A stretch of 64,000 nt of DNA from Methylocella silvestris (GTDB taxonomy: Bacteria > Pseudomonadota > Alphaproteobacteria > Rhizobiales > Beijerinckiaceae). Positions 46,715 through 55,014 of this stretch are shown here, piece by piece; the stretch's first letter is position 1, and each line of letters opens with the position of its first letter. The notes below the pieces were generated by a model. The model did no database searches and had not been told where the DNA came from. It worked only from the letters and a program-made list of their open reading frames with translations. A program made the position numbers and the translations under genes. The DNA lies in contig NZ_PDZR01000006.1 in assembly GCF_002891535.1 (NCBI RefSeq), positions 103,356 through 167,355 of the forward strand. Direction: 5' to 3'.

Positions 46715-47119
46715 CTACGGCTTGGCGATATGCCAGACCGATTTATAGCCGTCGCCCACAACGTCGCCAGCCTTGGCGTCCTGTGTGAATGCGTAGAGCG
46801 GCTTGCCCTTATAAGCCCATTGCCTTGACCCGTCGTCGCGCGAAATGATCGTCCAGTCGCCACGGGGGGTCGCGCCCGCAGTCGCAGGAAGCGGCGGCCA
46901 GAGCGCCGCGCAGCCATCATTGCAGGCCGATTTTCCACCTGCGTCCTTGTCGAAAGTATAAAGGCTCATGCCCCGCGCATCGACGAGCGTCGGTCCCTTG
47001 GAGGTCCGCCCAGTCGCGGCCGGCGGGCCAGCTTCGGCCAAAGCGCCGGAAGCCGCCAGCGCGAGCGTCGCGCCGCAGACGACGCGCGTAAGACGGTTCG
47101 ACAGCGTGGTCCTTGTCAT
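46715..47119 (-). CDS. Secreted protein with Yx(F/W/Y)xxD repeats (COG4315-like)
   Basis: A 134-residue exported protein starting at ATG 47119 (an upstream in-frame extension to 47254 would hide the signal peptide). The signal peptide RLTRVVCGATLALAASGALA is followed by two copies of the family repeat: SLYTFDKDAGGKSACNDGCAALWPPL and PLYAFTQDAKAGDVVGDGYKSVW. The C-N-D-G-C segment could form a disulphide or bind a metal or haem, as suggested for related lipoprotein-like proteins. It is divergent from the membrane acyltransferase at 47349; role unknown. Confidence 0.82.
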   Translation of the reverse strand: MTRTTLSNRLTRVVCGATLALAASGALAEAGPPAATGRTSKGPTLVDARGMSLYTFDKDAGGKSACNDGCAALWPPLPATAGATPRGDWTIISRDDGSRQWAYKGKPLYAFTQDAKAGDVVGDGYKSVWHIAKP

Positions 47120-47348
47120 GAGCAATCCACCATTCCGTTGCTTCGAGGCTTTGCTAAACGCTTGGCGGGGACCTTTCCACCTTTCCCAAAGCCCATCATC
47201 CCACATCTTTTTGACAATCCCTCCTCGTCCGCAACCGGCGGGCCTTATCAGCATGTGCGTATTGAGACAGCGCCAGACATGCAGCTTGTGCGGTTTCCAC
47301 AGTCGCCATATGACAAAGGCGCGCCGGTTCGAATGCGAAGGTCAAGAC

Positions 47349-48608
47349 ATGGGATTTATGGAGCGTTTGCCGCGGCTGCGGGCCGCCTCGGGCGAGTTGC
47401 TTCATCTCGACCTTATGCGCTTCATCGCTTCGGTGGGGATCGTATTCCACCATTCTCATGAATTCTTCGTTCCCCTCGCCGAACGCGCGGCGCAGATGGA
47501 AAGAACAGCCGGGCTTGCGCTGTTCGTCGATCTCTTCTTCATTATTTCAGGCTATGTCATCGCCTTTGTCTACCATGACCGCACGGGCACGTTCGGCGAC
47601 TACGCCACTTTCATTCAGCGCCGGATCGGACGCCTCGTTCCCCTGCACTGGCTGACACTTGCGGTCGCTATCGCGATCTGGTCGCTCTTCAGGACCGTCG
47701 GGGCTGCCGGCAGTCATACGCCCTCCTTCGCGCCCGAATGCATCGCCGAGACAGCGCTCCTCATGCACGCTTATCTCCCTTGCGGCAATGGCCTCACATT
47801 CAACGGCGTCTCCTGGTCGATCAGCGCAGAAATGGTGATGTATCTCGCTTTCCCGCTGGTCGCGCTCCTGGGCGCCCGCGGCGGGCTTCTCCTTCTCGCC
47901 GCCGGCGTGGCGGCGCTCGCCGCGCTGATGACAGTGAATCTATCGGACTATCACTGGAGCCTTTATGGCGCGACATGGACGGAGATTCCCGCCGTGCTCC
48001 GCGCAGCGCCGTCCTTCGCCATTGGCGCCGCGCTTTATTACAATCGCGCGCTCATCGCGTGTGTGCCAGCGCCCCGCCTGATCCTCATCGGCGCAACGCT
48101 GTGCTCATTCGTCGCGATGATGAACGGCGCGCCGGAGCTTGTCACCCTCGTCATCGTCTATATTGTCGCAGTGGCAGCGATCGCGGCCGATCTGCAAGGG
48201 GCGGTTTCGCCCGCGGTGCGCCGCTGCGCGCCCCTCGGCCAACTCACCTATTCCATCTACATGTGGCATTCGATCATCATCCTCGTGCTCATAAACGCGA
48301 TCGGTGATAAGTTCCTGCATGGCCGCCAGGCGGCTACAATCTTTCTCGCGATCGTCAGCTATGTCGCAATCGGCGTCGTGGGCTATCTGTCGTTTTTCTA
48401 CATTGAGACCCCAGCGCGACGGTGGGTGGACAGGATCGATTTCTCCGGATGGAGCCGCCGCAATCGCGGTTTGGCGGGCGCTGAGGCCGCCGCGCGCGAC
48501 GAAACAAAGAACGCGCAGCCGCAAAAGGCGCCCGCCGCCTCCTCGGCAACGCTCGAGGAAAGGATTCACAAAAGCCGCGCCGCGGGCAGGGAAGCGTCCG
48601 CGGACTGA
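47349..48608 (+). CDS. Membrane acyltransferase family 3 protein
   Basis: Integral membrane O-acyltransferase, 419 residues, with about ten hydrophobic segments. The catalytic His region is LHLDLMRFIASVGIVFHHSHEFF (H near residues 38-41) followed by LFVDLFFIISGYVIAFVY, and NGVSWSISAEMVMYLAFPLVALLG is the second conserved block. A 60-residue Ala/Lys/Arg-rich cytoplasmic tail ends the protein. I chose ATG 47349, with GAAGGT upstream; the open frame back to 46968 covers the divergent neighbour. Such proteins acylate exopolysaccharide, LPS or other surface glycans; no glycan genes lie nearby. Confidence 0.88.
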   Translation: MGFMERLPRLRAASGELLHLDLMRFIASVGIVFHHSHEFFVPLAERAAQMERTAGLALFVDLFFIISGYVIAFVYHDRTGTFGDYATFIQRRIGRLVPLHWLTLAVAIAIWSLFRTVGAAGSHTPSFAPECIAETALLMHAYLPCGNGLTFNGVSWSISAEMVMYLAFPLVALLGARGGLLLLAAGVAALAALMTVNLSDYHWSLYGATWTEIPAVLRAAPSFAIGAALYYNRALIACVPAPRLILIGATLCSFVAMMNGAPELVTLVIVYIVAVAAIAADLQGAVSPAVRRCAPLGQLTYSIYMWHSIIILVLINAIGDKFLHGRQAATIFLAIVSYVAIGVVGYLSFFYIETPARRWVDRIDFSGWSRRNRGLAGAEAAARDETKNAQPQKAPAASSATLEERIHKSRAAGREASAD

Positions 48609-49202
48609 AACGGCGTTATGTATTCATGTATTCGGAGGGCGAGCCACGGCGACGTCCGCCCGACGCGGAATGCGTGAGTGCTAATGGAAAACCAGCCAGA
48701 CCTTGGCGAAAATGGCATTGAGGTCGTTCGCAGTCCGAAGTCTCACCGATGCAGAGGACGTCCCGGGATCTACGCCAGCGCCGCGGCAGGCCCACCTCAG
48801 AGAAGGGAAAGGACGTTGTGATCTGATCGCCGCCTGCAACGCACTCGGCGCGGCTATAAGGTTCGTCACAGCCGGTTTAACCGGCGACGCCGCCTAATTC
48901 GCCTCGCTTCGCGCCGCGGCCGACCCGGTAAAGACAGTCTCTGTTGGCGGTCGCGTGGGTCGGAAATTGGCTGATCGCTTCAGCAACGCCTGCACGAAGA
49001 GCCGATCCGCGTTGAAACCGCGCCGGCGTCACGACGGCCCTCGCGACCTTGGGGCGGAGCCGTCGGGCGGCCGGCGCAGCGCTCTGAGCCCTGCCCGATC
49101 GAGGATAATGCAGGCGGCCGGCGAAACCTCCGGCTGCCTGCTCTCACCGTGCTCGCAACCGGGGCAAGGGTCGTCGCGCTACGCGATGGCGCGATCGCGA
49201 GA
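48609..49202. other. 594-bp intergenic region, no supported gene
   Basis: Several short frames (for example 48703-48897 and 48955-49404 on the plus strand) were read and show no domain, signal peptide or ribosome-binding site. It lies between convergent genes, so promoters are not expected. The stretch may be the remains of a decayed gene, but no ancestor could be recognised. Confidence 0.4.
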
Positions 49203-49670
49203 CTATTTGGATCGCGGCTTAGCCGTAGACCACTTTCCGTCCGAATTTTTGACCAGACCGCGCTTTTTCATCGCCTGCAGAGCGAAGGACACCATGCGAT
49301 TGTTGATATCGCGGCCGGTCGCCTTGATCTGCTCCGAAATATCGGCGGCGGGAAGCGCGCCGTGCTTGTCGAGCACTTCGGAAATCGCCGCTCCAATCGT
49401 TTGACGCGGCGCGCCCTCGGCGGACGCCTTGCGCGGGCCCCGCTTTCCCGCGCCTTTTTTGGCAGCGGCTGTTTTGGCGGCCGGGGCCTTGGCTACGGGC
49501 GCCGGCGCGGCTGGGGCGGCGGCAGCCGGAGCGGCTGCGGCGCGGCCGCGAGCCTTCCTCGCAGGCGCGGCTTCGAGAGCGTGCAGTTCGCGCTCGGCGG
49601 TACGCAGGTCGGCGATCTTTTGCTCGAGTTCCGAGATTTTGCTACGTATGCGGTCCAGTGATGTGTCCAT
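49203..49670 (-). CDS. Ala/Pro/Lys-rich protein with coiled coil and winged-helix-like domain
   Basis: A 155-residue modular protein starting at ATG 49670 (GAAGG upstream). Residues about 5-32 (SLDRIRSKISELEQKIADLR) form a coiled coil. Residues 35-85 are a low-complexity Ala/Pro/Lys/Arg linker of the kind seen in histone-H1-like bacterial proteins. Residues 90-150 (TIGAAISEVLDKHGALPAADISEQI, then NRMVSFALQAMKKRGLVK and DGKWS) look like a winged helix. The layout suggests a dimeric DNA-binding, nucleoid-type protein. A putative promoter lies at 49847-49876. Confidence 0.75.
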   Translation of the reverse strand: MDTSLDRIRSKISELEQKIADLRTAERELHALEAAPARKARGRAAAAPAAAAPAAPAPVAKAPAAKTAAAKKGAGKRGPRKASAEGAPRQTIGAAISEVLDKHGALPAADISEQIKATGRDINNRMVSFALQAMKKRGLVKNSDGKWSTAKPRSK

Positions 49671-49846
49671 GACGCCTTCGTTAGTTGTTTGGTTGAACGG
49701 CCCCCAACGGGAGACAGCGCCAACCATCGATCCTGCCCAAACTACCTGTCAAACATCAGCGATGTGGCCCCGCCGAAGCAAACTCGGTAGTATGCTCAAG
49801 AGTTCCTGTCACAAGTTCAAACGAAAATCCATCCACCTTGTGAAAG

Positions 49847-49876
49847 AGATAGCATTTCTTTGGCATTCTCCGTCAA
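49847..49876 (-). promoter_or_regulatory. Putative promoter upstream of the winged-helix protein
   Basis: On the minus strand TTGACG (49876-49871) is followed after 18 bp by CTATCT (49852-49847), resembling the alphaproteobacterial TTGAC/CTATAT consensus. It lies about 180 bp before ATG 49670, so a long leader would result. The 310-bp gap from the DUF2235 stop holds no gene. Confidence 0.35.
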
Positions 49877-49980
49877 AATTGACCTACGCAGCGGCTGTTG
49901 TGCCTCCGGTGCAACGACTTCTGGTTGCCGCAGCGACCCCAAGCTGCAACATCCGAGCGAGCGAGGCGCAGTTTGCCGAA

Positions 49981-52146
49981 TCAGGCGACATGCCGGTTTC
50001 CGCCGGCGGTTCGGCGGCTCCATGCGGAGCCTGACGCCTCCAATGTCCAGATCGGCGCCCCCTCATCGGGATGAGCAAGCCGCGTGACCCGCAGCCGCGG
50101 GCCGCCGCTGTTGTTCGAGGACGTCTGCCACCAGTCGTTTGCGAACATATGCAATAGGCCGCCCGGCGCTTCGTTGACGAGGCAGACCCCGTCGCCCGGC
50201 CTGTGGAGATCGCAGCCCAGCATGGCGATCTGGTCGAGAAGCTCTTTTGGCGCGCTGTAGAACAGAAATTTCAGAGCCTCATGAAAAGGCCTCTCCCGCG
50301 GCGGCCAGTCGCGCGGATGGGCGATTGTGGCGCCAAGGGCCATCCATTGCGCCTTCTTTACCCGCAGTCCCCAACCGAGCCAACGGCGCCGATCGAAGTA
50401 TCCGGCCTTCTGGCCGTCCGGACCGCACGGCGGACAGGCGCCGTCGCGGGAGTAGCCGGCGAGATAGTCGATGCGATAGGCGGCGCCCTGCTCGATTACG
50501 ACGCCGGTGCGGTTCCAGTCGGATTGCATGTTGATGATGAATTCGATCGATTCGCCGATCCCGAGTCGCAGCAGGTCCGGGCGCCCGGTCTCGTTGCGCA
50601 GCGTCTCGGCGCGATGCAGCACGCTGGCGTGAAGCTTGCCGTCAGTCCCGCCTGTAACAGGATGCCACCGCGGCCAGGTTCCAAACATCCGCCATGTCGG
50701 CTCACGCTTGAGCTCGTCATGCAGCCGCCCCAGCGGATCTGGCTTGAGGCCGGCCGCGGCCTCTTTGCGGAAAGACAGGCCATGGCAAATCATGGCGTCC
50801 ATCATCCATTCGAGAGCGACGTCGGAAACCTCATGACGGCCGTAACCGCCGCCGATATCTCCATGCGCGCCACGAAACCACATTTGCGTGAGCACAGGAT
50901 CATCGCCGGAAGCCGCGGATGGCTCTTCAAACAGCATCGGGAAGAACTGCGAGCGCCGTTCGTCCATCGATAGGGCATGATAGACCGCTTTGCAGGCCTT
51001 CGCCGGACTGGCCGAGAAATTGCTATTGTTCCAGATCGGAAGAACGCGGAACCAGTAGCCCCAGAGCGGAAATCCGAGCGAGGCGACGGTGTCGAAGACG
51101 CCGAGGAATTCGACTTTCACAACGCCCGCGGTCTCGCCCGGTTTGGCGTTTTCCGCGGCGGGATACGCCATATCCTCGCGCAAATAGATCTTGTCCTGGG
51201 GATGCGCCCGGCTGCGATAGATCTGCACGACGTCAGGCGCATAGTACAAATAATCAGCGCGCAACAGCCCGCACCGCGAGATCACCCCGGCGATGCATCG
51301 GGCGGCGAAGGAGCCACGCGAAAAGCCGATAAGATAGATGCGGTCCCCGGGCTGGTATTGACGCACGATTTCGCTATAGCCGTTAAGGATAGCTTCGCTG
51401 ATGCCGACGCCGGCCGCGCTTTCGACCAGCTTGATCACAGCGCCGCCCATCGCGGAGATTTTGGTCACGGCCGCGGCGCCGGTGATCGACAGCATATTTT
51501 GCGTGCGGCGGGCCGCCTTGGCGGTCGAGGATGTGTCTGTCCCGACACCTGGCTGATACCATACGGTCTGGGTGTCGTCGCTTTTCAGCGCCTCGCTCAA
51601 CTTCCAGACGTTGGTCGCGGCGCTTTCGCCTTCTTCCTTGTCGTCCGGCCGGTTGGACGTGCCGTCGCAGAGGATGACAATGCGCCGGCCGCGGCCCGGC
51701 GCGGCGGGGAGGGAAACATCCTGCAGCTCCGGCTCATTGCGGTTGAAGAGGTGTTGGCGCCGCTTTGCCGCGCCCCAGGCGCCGAGGGACTTGCTGAGGC
51801 CGGCCGCGGCGCCGACCACTAACATCAGGCCGAACGCCCATGCGACGATCACATAGGCAAGGGAGACATAGGATTCGGACGTCGATTGCGCCAGCCAGAG
51901 TCTGATATCGCCGCTCAATGCCTGAAACAGGACGAAGGCGGCGCCAGCTGAAATGGCGGTGAAGAGGAGCCAGATTGTCGCAAGCAACAGCCCCGAGGCC
52001 CAAAGCGGACCTTTTCGCAAGGGCGGATGCCATTCGGCCCAGCGTAGCGCCAACCCGATAAGCAATGTGTTGAACCACCAGGCAAAGGCGATAAAGCCGG
52101 CGAAGACGCCGAAGAACGAAAGCAAGAACGAGACGAGCCGGCCCAT
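49981..52146 (-). CDS. Membrane-anchored DUF2235 alpha/beta-hydrolase-like protein
   Basis: A 721-residue protein starting at ATG 52146 (GGGAGC upstream). Three hydrophobic segments (about residues 4-33, 50-78 and 93-117) anchor it in the membrane, followed by a large cytoplasmic DUF2235 domain. That domain has VILCDGTSNRPDDKEEG (157-172), the nucleophile elbow LIGFSRGSFAAR (GxSxG with S276), FLGVFDTVASLG (D352) and GAHGDIGGGYGRHEV as the likely His. The family is related to phospholipase effectors and fungal lipases. No T6SS, vgrG or immunity gene is present here, and the N-terminal anchor is unusual for an effector. Role unknown. Confidence 0.85.
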   Translation of the reverse strand: MGRLVSFLLSFFGVFAGFIAFAWWFNTLLIGLALRWAEWHPPLRKGPLWASGLLLATIWLLFTAISAGAAFVLFQALSGDIRLWLAQSTSESYVSLAYVIVAWAFGLMLVVGAAAGLSKSLGAWGAAKRRQHLFNRNEPELQDVSLPAAPGRGRRIVILCDGTSNRPDDKEEGESAATNVWKLSEALKSDDTQTVWYQPGVGTDTSSTAKAARRTQNMLSITGAAAVTKISAMGGAVIKLVESAAGVGISEAILNGYSEIVRQYQPGDRIYLIGFSRGSFAARCIAGVISRCGLLRADYLYYAPDVVQIYRSRAHPQDKIYLREDMAYPAAENAKPGETAGVVKVEFLGVFDTVASLGFPLWGYWFRVLPIWNNSNFSASPAKACKAVYHALSMDERRSQFFPMLFEEPSAASGDDPVLTQMWFRGAHGDIGGGYGRHEVSDVALEWMMDAMICHGLSFRKEAAAGLKPDPLGRLHDELKREPTWRMFGTWPRWHPVTGGTDGKLHASVLHRAETLRNETGRPDLLRLGIGESIEFIINMQSDWNRTGVVIEQGAAYRIDYLAGYSRDGACPPCGPDGQKAGYFDRRRWLGWGLRVKKAQWMALGATIAHPRDWPPRERPFHEALKFLFYSAPKELLDQIAMLGCDLHRPGDGVCLVNEAPGGLLHMFANDWWQTSSNNSGGPRLRVTRLAHPDEGAPIWTLEASGSAWSRRTAGGNRHVA

Positions 52147-52442
52147 GCGAATGCTCCCGTGAGGGATTGCGAGTTTGGCTCCGCCGGGATCGATTGACAA
52201 TCGAAACATAGGCTTGCGCGGGCGGGACGATCGCGCCCCAGATTGCGGGCGGCCAGCCAGCCGCCGTTTCACGGTATAAAATCATCACCCGCGCTGTCGG
52301 CGCGGACGGCGCCCGGCCGTCCTTGGGGCAGGCCTGTCAACGGAGATCAGGATGACCGCTCGCACCACAGTAGACGCCGCAGTCGACCGCTTTGGCGGCC
52401 CAAGCGGCCGCGTTTCCTTGGGTTGCACGATGGAAAGCGCCG

Positions 52443-52724
52443 ATGACCGCTTCAACTGATCTCAGGATCAAGACGCCAGGCGAGTGCGACATCTTGATGG
52501 TTCGCCTGTCCGCCGCCCCGCGAAAGCTTCTTGGACCGGCGGGGAAACCACATGCTCGCTGGCGCTCGACGAACAGAATGGCCGGACCACTCTGGAACAG
52601 AGGCTCGTCTATATAGAGGCCCCTGTCGCGCGACGGCGCTCTCAATTCTGGCATGACGCGGGGGATCGCGCAAAGCTATGATCGTCTCGATCGGTTGCTC
52701 GCGGCGGCGCAGTCCGGCGCATAA
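52443..52724 (+). pseudogene. Decayed SRPBCC (AHSA1-like) gene
   Basis: Three family pieces appear in different frames. The N-terminus from ATG 52443 reads MTASTDLRIKTPGECDILMV then RLSAAPRKL, a typical SRPBCC/AHSA1 start. About 25 codons on, another frame gives GETTCSLALDEQNGRTTLEQ then RLVYIEA, typical of the family's C-terminal half. Finally a third frame gives GMTRGIAQSYDRLDRLLAAA up to TAA at 52722, the classic end. Total span is 282 bp, against about 450 bp for intact members, so an internal deletion and at least one frameshift are implied. Intact SRPBCC genes often sit beside YCII and ECF sigma genes, as here. Confidence 0.75.
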
Positions 52725-52738
52725 GGAGCGGAACGGCC

Positions 52739-53116
52739 ATGCTCTACGCCATTCTTTGCTACAATGAAGAAGACGTCGTCTGCTCCTGGAGCAAGGACGA
52801 GGATGACGCCGTCATGGCCCGCATCGGGGTCGTTCAGGAGCGGCTGACAAAATCCGGCAAGCTCGGGCCGTCCCTGCGCCTCCTGCCGACCACGGCCGCG
52901 ACGACCTTGCGCAAGACGCAGGAGCCGCCGCTCGTGATCGACGGCCCTTTCGCGGAAACCAAGGAGCAACTCCTCGGTTTTTACGTGATCGACGTCGCCG
53001 GCCTCGACGAAGCGCTCGAGGTCGCACGGGAACTCGCCGCGGCCAACCCCGGCGGGTCTTACGAGATTCGTCCAGTCGCCCTTTTCATTCCTGACCAGCG
53101 GGGGGCGAAGGCGTGA
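52739..53116 (+). CDS. YCII-related (DGPF domain) protein
   Basis: A 125-residue protein of the YCII/DGPF family. The family patterns LYAILCYNEEDVVCSW, LGPSLRLLPTTAATTLRKTQEPPLVIDGPFAETKEQLLGFYVIDVAGLDEALEVARELAAANPGG and EIRPV are all present; the variant DGPF motif is IDGPFAETKE. GGAGCGG, partly within the end of the decayed SRPBCC gene, precedes ATG 52739. It is 36 bp before the ECF sigma gene. Genes of this family are typical partners of ECF42-type sigma factors; their biochemical role is not established. Confidence 0.92.
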   Translation: MLYAILCYNEEDVVCSWSKDEDDAVMARIGVVQERLTKSGKLGPSLRLLPTTAATTLRKTQEPPLVIDGPFAETKEQLLGFYVIDVAGLDEALEVARELAAANPGGSYEIRPVALFIPDQRGAKA

Positions 53117-53138
53117 ACGGCCGGCCATGAGAACTCGC

Positions 53139-53166
53139 ATGAGCGAACTCACATGAGCGAACTCAC
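53139..53166 (+). repeat. 14-bp tandem duplication at the sigma-factor start
   Basis: ATGAGCGAACTCAC occurs twice head to tail (53139-53152 and 53153-53166). The second copy begins the sigma gene. The first copy gives a five-codon frame (MSELT) whose TGA overlaps the real ATG as ATGA. This produces an accidental start-stop coupling element and shifts the distance to any upstream ribosome-binding site. Confidence 0.85.
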
Positions 53167-54403
53167 CTGGATCAACGCCGCGCTCACCGCCGCCCGGCCA
53201 CAGGCGATCGCCGCCCTCATGCGCTATTTCCGCGATCTCGACACGGCGGAGGAAGCCTTTCAGGACGCCTGCCTGCGCGCGCTCCGCAACTGGCCGCAGA
53301 ACGGGCCGCCGCGCGACCCCGCGGCGTGGCTGATCCTCGTCGGCCGCAACGCCGCGCTCGACGGCGTACGCAAGCGGGCAAAACTCGCCCCGCTGCCGCC
53401 AGACGAGGCAATCTCGGATCTCGGCGACGCCGAAGCCGAACTCGCCGAGCGGCTCGACGGCGCCCATTATCGTGACGACGTGCTGCGTCTTCTATTCATC
53501 TGCTGCGCGGAGAGCCTGCCGCCCGGGCAGCAGATCGCTCTGGCGCTGCGGATCGTCTCGGGCCTCACCGTGCGCCAGATCGCGCGCGCCTTTCTGACCA
53601 GCGAAGCCGCGATGGAGCAGCGCATCACGCGCGCCAAGGCGAAGATCGCGCGCTCCGAAGTTCGCTTCGAAGTCCCCGGCCCGGTCGAGCGGGCCGAACG
53701 GCTCGGCGCCGTCGCCGCGATGATCTACCTCGTGTTCAACGAAGGCTATTCTTCCGGCGTGTCCACCGTTCGCGCCTGCCTCTGCGAGGAGGCGATCCGG
53801 CTGGCGCGGCTGCTGTTGCGTCTGTTTCAGACCGAGCCCGAGATCATGGGTCTGACGGCCCTGATGCTGCTCCAGCACGCCCGCGCCCCAGCCCGCTTCG
53901 ACAAGGCCGGCGAGATCATCCTTCTCGACGATCAGGATCGAAACCTCTGGGACGGCAAGCTGATCGCCGAAGGGCTGGCGCTGATCGACAAGGCGCTGCG
54001 TCATCGCCAGCCGGGCGTCTACCAGATCCAGGCCGCGATCGCCGCGACGCACTCCCGCGCCAACCGGCCGGAAGAGACCGATTGGAGGCAGATCGACGCG
54101 CTCTATGCGGCGCTTGAACGGCTGCAGCCCTCTCCGGTCGTCACGCTCAATCGCGCCGTCGCGATAAGCAAGACGCGCGGACCGGCCGCGGCGCTGGAGA
54201 TGATCGCGCCGCTGGCGGCGCAGCTTTCCGGATATTTCTACTTTTTCGGAGCCAAGGGCGCGTTTCTCTCCCAGCTCGGCCGCAGGGAGGAGGCGCACGC
54301 GGCCTTTACCCAGGCGATCGCGCTCGCCGGTTCGCCTGCGGAGGCGGCGCACATCCGCATGCATCTCGATCGCCTGACGCGGGAGACCCCGCCTTTGCCA
54401 TAG
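53153..54403 (+). CDS. ECF RNA polymerase sigma factor with C-terminal extension (ECF42-like)
   Basis: A 416-residue sigma factor. Region 2 is MRYFRDLDTAEEAFQDACLRALRNWPQNGPPRDPAAWLILVGRNAALD (about residues 23-70). Region 4 is IVSGLTVRQIARAFLTSEAAMEQRITRAKAKI (about residues 137-168). From about residue 180 comes a long extension (VFNEGYSSG, then TPR-like helices ending AHAAFTQAIALAGSPAEAAHIRMHLDRL) typical of ECF42 factors, which lack an anti-sigma partner and use the extension for control. It follows the YCII gene, the standard ECF42 neighbour. The start sits in a 14-bp tandem duplication. Confidence 0.92.
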   Translation: MSELTWINAALTAARPQAIAALMRYFRDLDTAEEAFQDACLRALRNWPQNGPPRDPAAWLILVGRNAALDGVRKRAKLAPLPPDEAISDLGDAEAELAERLDGAHYRDDVLRLLFICCAESLPPGQQIALALRIVSGLTVRQIARAFLTSEAAMEQRITRAKAKIARSEVRFEVPGPVERAERLGAVAAMIYLVFNEGYSSGVSTVRACLCEEAIRLARLLLRLFQTEPEIMGLTALMLLQHARAPARFDKAGEIILLDDQDRNLWDGKLIAEGLALIDKALRHRQPGVYQIQAAIAATHSRANRPEETDWRQIDALYAALERLQPSPVVTLNRAVAISKTRGPAAALEMIAPLAAQLSGYFYFFGAKGAFLSQLGRREEAHAAFTQAIALAGSPAEAAHIRMHLDRLTRETPPLP

Positions 54404-54527
54404 CAAAATTATCCGGGCGACCTGTCGGACGCCCGCTCGCCGCGCCGTCCTTGAACGGGAGCCAGATCACCCCTTCTTCCCGCTTTCCGCTTCGCGCATG
54501 CGCCCAACAGACGAAAGGAAACAGATC

Positions 54528-54977
54528 ATGACCGCTAGCACGGACGTTCAAACCGGACCCGAAGGCGCCGAGGCGCAGACATGTCCCGCCGCCGAGGTCA
54601 AGAGCGGCGTCGTGCCCTATCTTATGGTCGAAGGGGCGCTCAAGGCGGTTGAGTTCTATGCGCGCGCCTTCGGCGCCGAAACCGCCGCAATGGTCCCCCC
54701 CGACGCGCAGGGCCGCACCATGCACGCGCATCTTTATATCAACGGCGGCTCGATCATGCTGAGCGATTTCTTCCCCGAGCACGGATGCCCTCAAGCCAGC
54801 GCGCAGGGGTTCAATCTCATGGTGCAGGTCGCCGATATCGACGCCTGGTGGAAACGCGCGATCGACGCTGGCGCTGAATCCGTCATGCCTGTGACGGAGA
54901 TGTTCTGGGGAGCGCGCTACGGCCAGTTGCGCGACCCCTTCGGCATTGTCTGGGCGCTGAACGAGCCGCTTGGCTGA
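54528..54977 (+). CDS. VOC / glyoxalase family protein (PhnB-like)
   Basis: A 149-residue protein of the vicinal-oxygen-chelate fold. The beta-alpha-beta repeats read VVPYLMVEGALKAVEFYARAFGAE, MHAHLYINGGSIMLSDFFPEHG, then FNLMVQVADIDAWWKRAIDAGAE and WGARYGQLRDPFGIVWALNE, which is the PhnB-type subgroup. ATG 54528 has AAAGGA upstream. It lies 124 bp after the ECF sigma gene on the same strand and may belong to its regulon, since VOC and SRPBCC proteins commonly accompany ECF42 modules. Enzymatic activity is unproven. Confidence 0.9.
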   Translation: MTASTDVQTGPEGAEAQTCPAAEVKSGVVPYLMVEGALKAVEFYARAFGAETAAMVPPDAQGRTMHAHLYINGGSIMLSDFFPEHGCPQASAQGFNLMVQVADIDAWWKRAIDAGAESVMPVTEMFWGARYGQLRDPFGIVWALNEPLG

Positions 54978-55014
54978 AATCGCATATCGCGCGGCCGGCG
55001 CGATCCCCGCACGA

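Noticed and set aside
47322..47345. GGTTCGAAT resembling a tRNA T-loop
   Set aside because: Flanking bases do not form the 5-bp T-stem and no acceptor or anticodon arm is present.
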